Of a DNA stretch of 64,000 bases, positions 18,223 to 27,099 are shown in pieces. Position 1 is the first letter of the stretch, and each line of letters starts with the position of its first letter. The notes under the pieces are model-generated. The model saw only the letters and a list, made by a program, of their open reading frames with translations. It ran no database searches and was not told the DNA's origin. The DNA lies in contig BORH01000004.1 of assembly GCA_018333075.1 (NCBI GenBank), positions 124,001 through 188,000 on the forward strand. The letters run 5' to 3'. The position numbers and the translations under genes are program-made. The DNA comes from Heyndrickxia sporothermodurans (GTDB lineage Bacteria > Bacillota > Bacilli > Bacillales > Bacillaceae_C).

Positions 18223-19532
18223 AAACACTGCAAACGAGAAAACAGTGGTCCAATTGGGCGGAAACCGCACAAGGTCCATTTGAGGAATTTTTTACACCGA
18301 GAAAGGTTGAGGAATTACAAGAGATTGTAGGAAATGCTTTTAAAGAAGGGAAACGAATTCGTGTCATTGGTGCAAGCCATTCATTTAGTCCGATTGCTTT
18401 GCCTGAGGAATTTTGCCTTAGCTTGCATGAAATGCGTGGACTAGCTTCTATAAATAAGGAATGCGGCGAGGCAACTTTTTGGGGAGGTACTTATTTATAT
18501 GAAATAGGCCCTTTGTTAAAAGAGCATGGCTTCGCATTAGAAAATATGGGGGATATTCAAGAACAAACAATTGCTGGCGCAGTTTCTACGGGAACACATG
18601 GGACAGGGATAACTCTAGGCTCTATTTCAAGTCAGGTAGTGGCGTGGGAATGGATTGATGGGAGGGGAGAGTACCATGTCCATCGGAGAGAGGGGCAAGA
18701 TGACACATTAGCAAACTCCCTGCATGTTTCTTTAGGATTATTAGGGATACTCGTTCGAGTTACCTTAAAGGTTCTTCCATTGTATAGTTTAAAAGTAAAG
18801 ACATTCCGAGCAACGATTGAAGAGGGAATAGCTAGCTGGAAAAAAGATCTTAGCCAGTTTCGTCATTTGGAGTGGTTTTGGTTTCCAGGCACAAATTTAT
18901 TACAGGTGAAGCAGATGGAGGCTATTTCGCCTGTTCCTCAGAAAAAATGGGAGAAAACCGTTTCTACAATCAGTAAAACGGTGGTTGATAATCAGGCCTT
19001 TTATGTTCTATCTGAAATCTGTCGGCGCAACCCGAAGCGAACTCAATGGGTAAGTGAGTTTTCTGCAAAGAATATCCCGAATCGAATAGAAACAGGGTAT
19101 AGCTATGAGCTTTTTGCCACTCCACGTAAGGTGAAATTTTATGAATCAGAAATTGCTATACCAATCGAGCATTTCCTTGAATGCTTAGAAGAATTAATGG
19201 AAGGATTGAAAAATAACCCTTTTTTCGTTCATTTTCCAGTTGAATGTCGTTTTGTTAAAGGAGAAACAGGATTTTTAAATCCAAATCATCAACAGAATTC
19301 TGCCTTCTTGGCTTTTCATATGTACAAAGGGATGTCATATGAGCCTTATTTCGAATGGATTTGGAATGTCATGGAAAAGTATAACGGGCGTCCACACTGG
19401 GGAAAAATGAATAACCTAACAAAAGACAAAATCTATACTCTCTATCCAAAGTGGGATAGCTTTCAAGCTGAACGTGAAAAATTCGACCCAAATGGAACGT
19501 ATTTGAATAAGTATTTTAGAACATTAATGTAA
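18210..19532 (+). CDS. FAD-linked aldonolactone oxidase-like protein
   Basis: 440 residues of the VAO/PCMH flavoprotein fold. The N-terminal FAD domain has VIGASHSFSP and GAVSTGTHGTG. The C-terminal D-arabinono-1,4-lactone oxidase domain ends in the characteristic HWGK motif (GRPHWGKMN). The family oxidises aldonolactones or sugar alcohols with oxygen as acceptor. The ATG at 18210 follows GGGG inside the preceding gene, and the 13-bp overlap implies one operon. The exact substrate is uncertain. Confidence 0.85.
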   Translation: MFSLKTLQTRKQWSNWAETAQGPFEEFFTPRKVEELQEIVGNAFKEGKRIRVIGASHSFSPIALPEEFCLSLHEMRGLASINKECGEATFWGGTYLYEIGPLLKEHGFALENMGDIQEQTIAGAVSTGTHGTGITLGSISSQVVAWEWIDGRGEYHVHRREGQDDTLANSLHVSLGLLGILVRVTLKVLPLYSLKVKTFRATIEEGIASWKKDLSQFRHLEWFWFPGTNLLQVKQMEAISPVPQKKWEKTVSTISKTVVDNQAFYVLSEICRRNPKRTQWVSEFSAKNIPNRIETGYSYELFATPRKVKFYESEIAIPIEHFLECLEELMEGLKNNPFFVHFPVECRFVKGETGFLNPNHQQNSAFLAFHMYKGMSYEPYFEWIWNVMEKYNGRPHWGKMNNLTKDKIYTLYPKWDSFQAEREKFDPNGTYLNKYFRTLM

Positions 19533-19842
19533 TAAAAAAATTAATGCGTTGGTTTTGTAAGATCACGGAGAAGTCTAAATATGATAACCAGGATAGGGAG
19601 TGTTGCCCTATCCTTATGTTGTTTTGTAAATGTGTATTGAACTAAGACTACGTTTGCGTTGTTATTTAAAGACGCATTAAAGACCTGTCTTTTATAAAGA
19701 CAGTTATGTAGAATTAATATATGCAATATTCTAAAATTTTAATCATCGTAATGAAGGTGGTGGAAGATATAAGAGTTTGCTAGAAGTGGCTTAGGAGCTC
19801 ATATTGTAGAAATCTTAATTCAAATAGTGGAGGGGGATTTTC
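19533..19842. other. Intergenic region with two hairpins
   Basis: The 310-bp gap holds GGATAGGG (19591-19598) paired with CCCTATCC (19606-19613) and a T-rich tail, a plausible terminator for the oxidase operon. A smaller hairpin, CTGTC..GACAG, lies near 19685-19703. No gene or clear promoter was recognised. Confidence 0.5.
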
Positions 19843-21084
19843 TTGGAGAGTCATGCTGAAAAGAATGTGGGCAGCGAAACTTCAACTCAAAAAGTGTCCT
19901 TTTTGAAAAAAATAGGACCTGCATTTATTACTTCGGCTCTAATCATTGGTCCTGGAAGTGTAACACTCTCATCTAAAATTGGTGCAGTTTATGGCAATCA
20001 GCTCATTTGGGTTGTCATTGTAATGATTTTGTTCATGATGATTTTCACAGAAATGAGTGCAAGGATTGGGTTAGCGAGTCAATTCTCTTTTCTTGAAATA
20101 TTAAAAAGGAAGTGGGGGAAATCTGCCGCTATCATTATTGGTATAGGTTCATGTTTAGTTACCGCTTCCTTTCAGGCAGGAAATGCAATTGGGGCTGGTA
20201 TCGCCGCTTCTGCAATACTTGGTTTATCATCTACCTTTTGGATTGTTATTACAACAATTTTAAGTATTGGACTTCTGTTCGCTAAGTCGTTTTATAAAAT
20301 TCTAGAAAAATTAATGCTTGGTTTAGTCGTAATTATGCTTGTTTCTTTTGGATTAACTGTTATTATCTCTAAACCATCTGTAAGTGATATTGTACTTCAT
20401 CTAGTTCCTTCCATTCCAAGTGGTTCGATGCCCTTAGTTATTGCATTAACGGCTACTAGCTTTTCAATTGTTGGTGCTGTTTATCAAAGCTACCTCGTTC
20501 AAGAGAAAGGGTGGGGCATTAGTCAGGCACGAAGTGGGATAAGAGATTCGTATTTAGGTATATTCATTCTTGGGTTAATTACCGTAATGATCATGATTAC
20601 CTCAGCAGCTGTTCTCCTTCCAAAAGGGATTCAAGTAAACTCTGCTGCTGAAATGGGGCAAGCACTTGAGCCTCTATATGGAAATTGGGCAATGATCGTC
20701 TTTATGCTTGGACTTTTCGGTGCTTCACTTTCATCACTTGTAGGGAATGCAACAATTGGTGGTGCGATGCTCTCTGATGGATTTGGTTTGGGAAGAAAGC
20801 TTGAGTCGAAAGCTGTTCGTGGACTGATCTGTTTGGTAATGATTTTCGGCTCGGCAGTTGGAATTATTTTCGGAGGTTCGCCGATTAACTTAATTATTTT
20901 TGCTCAAGCGATAACGATTATTATCGTTCCTTTTATTGCAATTGCTATTCTTTTTGTTGCGAACGATCAATCAATAATGGGTAAGCTGAAAAACACATTT
21001 TGGAAAAATGTAATTGGAATCGCAGGACTTATTGTTCTTATCCTTCTAGCAATAAATAACGTTATTAATATTTTCTTTAAATAA
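19843..21084 (+). CDS. Nramp-fold transporter lacking the metal-site motifs
   Basis: A 413-residue membrane protein with about 11 helices and overall similarity to Nramp/MntH (GPAFITSALI, AGNAIGAGIAAS). Known Mn/Fe Nramps bind metal through DPGN in helix 1 and MPH in helix 6. Here the matching positions read GPGS (in IIGPGSVTLSS) and SIV (in TSFSIVGAVYQSYL). The canonical site is therefore lost, so a manganese importer is unlikely. It leads an operon of sugar or keto-acid-type enzymes. Transport of an organic acid or another ion, as for Nramp-related magnesium transporters, is possible. The TTG start follows GGAGGGGG. Confidence 0.8.
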   Translation: MESHAEKNVGSETSTQKVSFLKKIGPAFITSALIIGPGSVTLSSKIGAVYGNQLIWVVIVMILFMMIFTEMSARIGLASQFSFLEILKRKWGKSAAIIIGIGSCLVTASFQAGNAIGAGIAASAILGLSSTFWIVITTILSIGLLFAKSFYKILEKLMLGLVVIMLVSFGLTVIISKPSVSDIVLHLVPSIPSGSMPLVIALTATSFSIVGAVYQSYLVQEKGWGISQARSGIRDSYLGIFILGLITVMIMITSAAVLLPKGIQVNSAAEMGQALEPLYGNWAMIVFMLGLFGASLSSLVGNATIGGAMLSDGFGLGRKLESKAVRGLICLVMIFGSAVGIIFGGSPINLIIFAQAITIIIVPFIAIAILFVANDQSIMGKLKNTFWKNVIGIAGLIVLILLAINNVINIFFK

Positions 21085-21102
21085 TAGATTGGAAGTGTGA
21101 AA

Positions 21103-22119
21103 ATGAAAACAATCGCAGAATTAGAAGAATTCATGACAACCCCTTCAGTTGAGCTGATGGAAGAGTTAAAGAATATTGATGGAGATATTTTAATATTAGG
21201 TGTAGGTGGAAAAATGGGACCTACTTTAGCGAAGCTAGCAAAAAGGGCCATTGATAACGCCGGACTAAATAAAAAAGTTATTGGTGTTTCACGGTTTTCT
21301 AGCAACCATCTGCGAGAAGAGCTAGAAGCATGTGGAATTGAAACGATTGCAGCCGATTTATTAAATGAAGCAAACTTGCAAGCTCTTCCGAATGTGAAAA
21401 ATATTATTTATATGGCAGGAACAAAATTTGGTACGACAGGAAATGAACACTTTACATGGGGGATGAATACCTATTTGCCTGGTCGAGTTGCTGAAAAATT
21501 TCCAAATTCACGTATCGTATCTTTTTCTACTGGAAATGTTTATCCATTAACTAATGTATTAAATGGAAACTGTTCTGAAGAGACTTCTGTGAATCCAATT
21601 GGTGAATATGCCCAATCATGTCTTGGCAGGGAACGTATCTTTACACATTTTTCGTATAAAAATCATACACCAATGGTCATGTTCCGTCTTAATTATGCGA
21701 TTGATTTACGCTACGGAGTAATCCTTGAAATTGCCAAGCAGGTATATCAGGATCAACCTATTGACCTTCGAATGGGGCATGTTAACGTAATTTGGCAAGG
21801 TGATGCTAATGAGTACGCAATTCGTGCACTTGCTCATTGTGATTCCCCACCAAAAGTGTTAAATATAACAGGACCGGAAACGATATCCGTTCGTTGGCTA
21901 GCAGAAGAATTCGCTAAACGTTTTAACAAACAGGCCCAATTTATTCAAGAGGAACAACCAACTGCATTATTAAATAATGCGTCTTTAGCTCATCAATTAT
22001 TCGGCTATCCAAAAGTTACACTTCGTCAAATGATTGATTGGACAGCAGAATGGCTTAAAAATGATGGAGCAACACACAATAAGCCAACTCATTTCCAGGA
22101 AAGACAAGGAGCGTTTTAA
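21103..22119 (+). CDS. NAD-dependent epimerase/dehydratase-like protein
   Basis: 338 residues of the extended SDR fold. The dinucleotide loop is ILGVGGKMGPTLAKLA near residue 32, followed by NIIYMAGTKFG and a substrate domain. The usual catalytic Tyr-x3-Lys appears as YAQSC (in GEYAQSCLGRE), so the Lys is absent. It may bind NAD and act by a different mechanism, or have lost activity. The ATG at 21103 is better spaced to GGAAG than the GTG at 21097. It lies between the transporter and the DapA-like gene with no gap, so it shares their pathway. Confidence 0.78.
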   Translation: MKTIAELEEFMTTPSVELMEELKNIDGDILILGVGGKMGPTLAKLAKRAIDNAGLNKKVIGVSRFSSNHLREELEACGIETIAADLLNEANLQALPNVKNIIYMAGTKFGTTGNEHFTWGMNTYLPGRVAEKFPNSRIVSFSTGNVYPLTNVLNGNCSEETSVNPIGEYAQSCLGRERIFTHFSYKNHTPMVMFRLNYAIDLRYGVILEIAKQVYQDQPIDLRMGHVNVIWQGDANEYAIRALAHCDSPPKVLNITGPETISVRWLAEEFAKRFNKQAQFIQEEQPTALLNNASLAHQLFGYPKVTLRQMIDWTAEWLKNDGATHNKPTHFQERQGAF

Positions 22120-22120
22120 T

Positions 22121-23173
22121 ATGTTGCAGCCAGATATAAAAAAGCTTTTACATGAAGGGACTGTCATTCCAGCTCATCCTTTAGCACTGACAGAGAAACG
22201 ATCGTTAGATGAAATTCACCAACGTGCTTTAACTCGTTATTATATGGATGCAGGTGCGGGAGGAATCGCAGTTGGTGTTCATACAACACAATTTGAAATT
22301 CGTGATTCTCGATTTAATTTGTTTGAAAAGGTTTTATCTCTAGCGATTGAAGAAATCGATAAGGCTAATCTTCAACGAACATTTATTAAAATTGCAGGTA
22401 TATGCGGTCCAGTAGAGCAAGCAGTGAAAGAGGCATCCTTTGCTAAAGCTATTGGTTATGATTTAGGCTTATTGAGCATGGGAGGACTAGCAGAGCTATC
22501 TGAAGAAGAGTTACTAGAGAGAACTCGTAAAGTGGCAGAAGTGATTCCGGTGTTTGGGTTTTATTTGCAGCCATCTGTCGGTGGTCGCGTTTTCACTTAC
22601 GATTTTTGGAAAAGGTTTGCGGAAATTCCGAATGTACATGCAATAAAGATTGCTCCATTCAACCGCTATCAAACTCTAGATGTCGTCCGGGCTATTTGTC
22701 ATTCTTCACGCAATAACGAAATTGCTGTTTACACTGGAAATGATGACAATATTGTTAATGATTTATTAACAACTTATCATATCTGTGTGAATGACGAAAT
22801 CATCGTGAAGAGAATTGTAGGTGGTTTACTTGGACATTGGGCAGTTTGGACAAAGAAAGCAGTGGAGCTTTTTGAGGAAATCAAACGTGTGCGAGAAAAT
22901 CAGCAAATTCCTGCACAACTATTAACATTAGGACAACAAATAACAGATGCAAATGCAGTATTTTTTGATGCGAGCAATCAGTTTAAAGGCTGTATTGCTG
23001 GAATAAATGAAGTTCTAGTAAGACAAGGATTGTTAAAAGGGCGCTGGTGCTTACTACCAGAGGAAGAAGTTAGCTCTGGACAATTAGAAGAAATTGACCG
23101 AATTTATGCACAATATCCACATTTACATGATGATCATTTTGTACAAAATACATTATCAAAATGGTTGTCTTAA
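22121..23173 (+). CDS. Dihydrodipicolinate synthase-family aldolase/lyase
   Basis: 350 residues of the DapA/NAL class I aldolase family. The barrel contains YYMDAGAGGIAVGVHTTQF, KIAGICGPVEQAV and VHAIKIAPFNRYQ, where the Lys is the likely Schiff-base residue. Family members cleave or form 2-keto acids (dihydrodipicolinate, sialic acid, KDG). It starts at the ATG next to the preceding stop and follows AAGGAG inside the upstream gene, indicating coupling. In this context cleavage of a 2-keto-3-deoxy sugar acid is more likely than lysine synthesis. The longer open frame from 22034 is not favoured. Confidence 0.82.
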   Translation: MLQPDIKKLLHEGTVIPAHPLALTEKRSLDEIHQRALTRYYMDAGAGGIAVGVHTTQFEIRDSRFNLFEKVLSLAIEEIDKANLQRTFIKIAGICGPVEQAVKEASFAKAIGYDLGLLSMGGLAELSEEELLERTRKVAEVIPVFGFYLQPSVGGRVFTYDFWKRFAEIPNVHAIKIAPFNRYQTLDVVRAICHSSRNNEIAVYTGNDDNIVNDLLTTYHICVNDEIIVKRIVGGLLGHWAVWTKKAVELFEEIKRVRENQQIPAQLLTLGQQITDANAVFFDASNQFKGCIAGINEVLVRQGLLKGRWCLLPEEEVSSGQLEEIDRIYAQYPHLHDDHFVQNTLSKWLS

Positions 23174-23303
23174 ATAATGGAAGGGCTGTCCGATAAATGT
23201 TTGATGCCATAAGTATTGGTGTTGGACAAGGGCATCCCTTTCATGTTTTTACTTTTTAGTGAAATATTTATTTTATTAATTTTTCAAAAAAGTAGGTGCT
23301 CCT

Positions 23304-24614
23304 ATGTCAAGCTCTATATCTATCGGGATTATCGGATCGGATTGGACAGCGGAAAAATTAAAAAAAGCCATACGTATGTTTCCGAATTTTTCTCCTACCT
23401 ACCGTATTTCTAATCATATTTATGATGCGCGCAAGTTTACAGAGGAATTAATAGATCAAGTGGATGTTTTATTATATTCAGGCTATTTTCCTTATAAAAT
23501 CTGCAAGGAACTAATTCCTTATCATATGCCTGCCCATTATATTCCCTTAAAAGGCTCTTCCTTATATCGTGCAATGTATCGTTTAAAATACTCATTATCA
23601 AGTTTGAGTTCATTTTCTATTGATCTACTTACTCCAAATGAAGTTCAAAGTGTCCTTAATGAATTAGGTGAAGTGATTCAACCCTATTTTTATAATGGGA
23701 ATCTGTCATTAGGCAGGATCGATGACATTGTGCGATTTCATCAAAACCTTTATCTTGAGAAAAAAACGAACGGTGCCTTAACAGGGATTAAACTCGTTTC
23801 AGAGCGGCTGACGGATTTACAAATTCCTAATGAATGGATTCTCCCCACAGAACAGGATATTGTTGTTACATTAGAAAGGGCGCTTTTATCTACTGAAAAA
23901 AGACGAGAGCGCGAATCGCAAATTGTATTCGGAATCATTATCGTTGACCAATATGAAAAAATGATGAGGCAAATGGTGTCAGAACAACAAATCCAACGCT
24001 TAAAACTAACGTTACATAAAATGCTGCTCGATTATATTGAACAGTTGGAAGGACATCTAACCTCATTAAATGGGCAGGAGTATATGTTTGTAACAACAAG
24101 AGGAGTCTTCGAACGGGTGACACAAGGATATAAATATATGCCGATTCATGATGAAGTAAGGCGACAATTAATGATTACACTATCCATTGGTATTGGATTC
24201 GGTTTTTCTGCGAACCAAGCAGGAAGTCATGCCCGTATCGCCTTAAATCAGTCTATTGAGTTTGGTGGGGATAAATGTTTCATCGTACGGGAAGATCGTA
24301 ATGTCATCGGACCAGTAGAAATGGAGCCCTCTGTAAATTATCCTTTAGTCGTTACTGATCCAAAGCTTCTTGAATATGCAGAAAAATCGGGAATGACAGC
24401 AGCTTATATTAGAAAATTATTTGCTCTTTTAGATCAGAAAGATCAAAAAACATTTACTGCGCAGGAAATAGCTTCAATCTTTGGTGTGACTACTAGAAGT
24501 GCACATAGAATCCTCTTACAATGGTTAGATGCCGAGCTTATAGAAATTGTTGGTGTTGAAAAAATCAGTACAAAAGGACGACCACGACAGGTGTATTCCT
24601 TGTTAAAACCATAA
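23304..24614 (+). CDS. Putative regulator: degenerate GGDEF-like domain plus HTH
   Basis: 436 residues and cytoplasmic. The N-terminal part (SISIGIIGSDWTAEKLKKA, then VDVLLYSGYFPYKICKEL) looks like a Rossmann-type or PrpR-N-like sensor. The middle (IVFGIIIVDQYEKMM to TLSIGIGFGF, then ARIALNQSIEFGGDKCFIV) has the fold pattern of a GGDEF or nucleotide-cyclase palm domain but no GGDEF motif. The C-terminus (FTAQEIASIFGVTTRSAHRI) is a winged helix-turn-helix. It most likely senses a small molecule and controls the surrounding operon. I do not know a characterised member. It sits 130 bp after the aldolase, behind a region with complementary segments but no clear terminator. Confidence 0.6.
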   Translation: MSSSISIGIIGSDWTAEKLKKAIRMFPNFSPTYRISNHIYDARKFTEELIDQVDVLLYSGYFPYKICKELIPYHMPAHYIPLKGSSLYRAMYRLKYSLSSLSSFSIDLLTPNEVQSVLNELGEVIQPYFYNGNLSLGRIDDIVRFHQNLYLEKKTNGALTGIKLVSERLTDLQIPNEWILPTEQDIVVTLERALLSTEKRRERESQIVFGIIIVDQYEKMMRQMVSEQQIQRLKLTLHKMLLDYIEQLEGHLTSLNGQEYMFVTTRGVFERVTQGYKYMPIHDEVRRQLMITLSIGIGFGFSANQAGSHARIALNQSIEFGGDKCFIVREDRNVIGPVEMEPSVNYPLVVTDPKLLEYAEKSGMTAAYIRKLFALLDQKDQKTFTAQEIASIFGVTTRSAHRILLQWLDAELIEIVGVEKISTKGRPRQVYSLLKP

Positions 24615-24633
24615 GCAAATTGAAAGGGGCGTT

Positions 24634-25512
24634 ATGATGGAGGATGTAAGGATTGGAATCATTGGGCTTGATAGCTCACATGCAGTGGAGTTTACGAAAA
24701 TTTTAAATAACGAAAACCATCCTTTCCATGTAAAAGGAGCTAAAGTTGTTGCTGCCACTCCATATTCATCTAATGATTTACCGCTTAGTTTTGAAAGAGT
24801 TAAAGGATTTACAGAACAGGTTTTAGAATTTAATCAAGTTCAGTTAAAAGGGACCGTACATGATGTCGTAGTAGAGAGTGACGCTATTCTAGTAACTTCT
24901 GTAGATGGTAGAAATCGATTAGGAATTTTTACGGAGCTTGCTTCGTATCAGAAACCCATTTTTATTGATAAACCTTTAGCACTCTCTTTACAAGAAGCTC
25001 AGTCCATTATTTCATTAAGTGAAAAATTTGGAACACCTATCATGAGCACATCCTCATTACGATATGCTGAAAATTTATTGAAAATAGTATCACAATATAA
25101 TAATGACATAACTGGTTTATACCTCCATGGGCCACTTCCTTTACAGAAAGTCATGCCAGGATATTTTTGGTATGGCATTCATATGGTGGAAGTCATCGTT
25201 ACTGTGTTGGGGAACAATATAAAAAAGGTCCGAGTGGAAACGAACAATCGTTATGAATGGGTGGTCATTGAGTTTCTTGATGGTAGATTAGCGACAATTA
25301 GAGGTGATCGAATTAACTATCAAGATTTTGGTGCTCTTATTCATACGACAGACCAAGCATTTTCCATAGATCTAGGTAAAGGGAAGCCCTACTATGCCAG
25401 TTTATTAGAAAAGGTTATACCTTTCTTTAAAACGGGGATTAATCCGATTTCATCAGATGAAATGCTATCAGTTATCCATCTTGTAGAAACCATAAACAAA
25501 AATAGAATATAG
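24634..25512 (+). CDS. Gfo/Idh/MocA-family oxidoreductase
   Basis: 292 residues. An N-terminal NAD(P)-binding fold (RIGIIGLDSSHAVEF) is followed by the family's Lys-Pro motif (IFIDKPLAL, usually EKP) and a C-terminal alpha/beta domain (YFWYGIHMVEVIV). These enzymes oxidise or reduce sugars and sugar derivatives. ATG codons at 24634 and 24637 are both possible behind GAAAGGGGC, and the second is better spaced. It follows the regulator by 19 bp and likely belongs to the same transcript as the transporter, epimerase and aldolase. Confidence 0.82.
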   Translation: MMEDVRIGIIGLDSSHAVEFTKILNNENHPFHVKGAKVVAATPYSSNDLPLSFERVKGFTEQVLEFNQVQLKGTVHDVVVESDAILVTSVDGRNRLGIFTELASYQKPIFIDKPLALSLQEAQSIISLSEKFGTPIMSTSSLRYAENLLKIVSQYNNDITGLYLHGPLPLQKVMPGYFWYGIHMVEVIVTVLGNNIKKVRVETNNRYEWVVIEFLDGRLATIRGDRINYQDFGALIHTTDQAFSIDLGKGKPYYASLLEKVIPFFKTGINPISSDEMLSVIHLVETINKNRI

Positions 25513-25657
25513 TTGATGTTGAGAATTCTAGAATAATCGAAGGCTCTGGTTTAAATCTGATTATAAGTAATAGTATATGATGATAAAATTAATTTTATGT
25601 TGATATAATGGAGTCTATGGTATATTATATAAAAATTTAAAATATTTTGTAAAGTGA

Positions 25658-25686
25658 TTGACATATTGTAATCGCTTACTTATTCT
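25658..25686 (+). promoter_or_regulatory. Promoter with cre site for the first ABC operon
   Basis: TTGACA (25658-25663), 17-nt spacer, TATTCT (25681-25686). The spacer contains TGTAATCGCTTACT (25667-25680), matching the CcpA cre consensus at 13 of 14 positions. CcpA bound here would block RNA polymerase, so glucose repression of the sugar-import operon is expected. Confidence 0.75.
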
Positions 25687-25742
25687 TTTATATAAGAACC
25701 AGATTTGAACCAGATTTTCAAAAAAGGGGAGGAATAGTTTTT

Positions 25743-27014
25743 ATGTGGGGGAAGAAGCTAGGATCAATTATTTTTATCGTAATATTAATGTTTTCACTTG
25801 TTGCATGCTCCAGTGATGATGCATCTTCTGATGGAAAGGGCGAAGATGGTAAGTTTTCTGGCACACTAACTGTTTGGATTCATCCGTTTGTTGGGGACGA
25901 GTTGAAGGATAAACAAAGCGCTGTTTTTAAAAAAATGGCAGATGATTTTAATAAAGAATATCCTGACGTGAAAATTAAGTTTGAAGAAATTCCATGGGCA
26001 AACCGTGAACAAAAGATTCTTACGGCATTAGCAGCCAATCAAGGTCCAGATATTTTCTACTTAATCCCAGATATGATGGCACAATTTGCTGATAAAGGGG
26101 TATTAACACCAATTACAAAATTACTAGGTAATGACTGGGATAAGGAGGATTTTCCACAAAGCTCATTAGATAGTGTGACATATAAAAATGAGTTATATGG
26201 ATTACCTATCCTTCATGAAGTTCAAACACAAATCTATAATACTAAAATTCTTGCAGAAATCGGTGGAGATAAAAATCATTTGCCAACCACATGGGAAGAA
26301 TTTGATGCTCTTGCAGAAAAGGCAGTGGCAAAAGGTTATTATGCGAGGGGATTTGAAGGAGGTAACACTCCAAATGCTACATTATATCCACTTATATGGC
26401 AGTCAGGTGGAGACATCATCGATAAAGATGGAAATGTCATGATTAATAATGAAAAAGGTGTAAAAGCATTCGAGAAAATCAATGATATGTACAAAAATAA
26501 ATGGATACCAAAGGATTCTATTAATTCCTTGGATCATTTTACCCAATTTGTTGAAGGAAAATCATTATCCTCCTCTGCAGCTGGTATTACATTCAGCACA
26601 TTAAAGGAGCGAGGGTTTAAGGATTATGTTGTAGGACCGCCGCTTAAAGAGGAAGAAACGGCTACATTCGGAGCAACAGGAATGTTCGTAGTTCCTTCTA
26701 ATAGTAAAAATAAAAACGCTGCTGCGGAATTCATCAAGTATATGACCAACACAGGTAACTCCAAGGCCTTTAATGAACTTACCAAATATGTCCCACCAAG
26801 AAAATCTGCACAAACCATCTATGATAACAATCCAGAAATGAAGCAAATGACAGAGTATTTACAATATGTGAAACCAGGTGTGATCCATCCGGTTGCTCGT
26901 GATATTATTCCGAAAGTCCAAGCAGAATTGCAAGCGATGCTGGAAGGTTCCAAAACACCTAAAGAAGCTGCGGATGCAGCAGCTGAAGAGATAAAAGCAG
27001 AAATTTCCAAATAA
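25743..27014 (+). CDS. Sugar ABC transporter substrate-binding lipoprotein
   Basis: 423 residues. Signal peptide with lipobox SLVACS (Cys 22), then a family-1 (MalE-like) binding protein: GTLTVWIHPFVGDE, a long two-lobe body and the usual helical C-terminus. It traps an oligosaccharide or sugar outside the membrane for the two permeases that follow. GGGGAGG precedes the ATG. Repression by CcpA is indicated by the upstream cre. The sugar is unknown; nearby enzymes point to a sugar acid or its glycoside. Confidence 0.9.
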   Translation: MWGKKLGSIIFIVILMFSLVACSSDDASSDGKGEDGKFSGTLTVWIHPFVGDELKDKQSAVFKKMADDFNKEYPDVKIKFEEIPWANREQKILTALAANQGPDIFYLIPDMMAQFADKGVLTPITKLLGNDWDKEDFPQSSLDSVTYKNELYGLPILHEVQTQIYNTKILAEIGGDKNHLPTTWEEFDALAEKAVAKGYYARGFEGGNTPNATLYPLIWQSGGDIIDKDGNVMINNEKGVKAFEKINDMYKNKWIPKDSINSLDHFTQFVEGKSLSSSAAGITFSTLKERGFKDYVVGPPLKEEETATFGATGMFVVPSNSKNKNAAAEFIKYMTNTGNSKAFNELTKYVPPRKSAQTIYDNNPEMKQMTEYLQYVKPGVIHPVARDIIPKVQAELQAMLEGSKTPKEAADAAAEEIKAEISK

Positions 27015-27099
27015 AAATTGAGTATAGGTTTTGCTGAGGAGAAATCCACCTTTCTCCTCTTTTCTATCAAACTTTGAAATACATAGAAGGGGTGGAGCT

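Noticed and set aside
23174-23303. Possible insertion-sequence end (GGGCTGTCCGATAAATG)
   Set aside because: It resembles some terminal repeats but there is no matching second end or transposase remnant.
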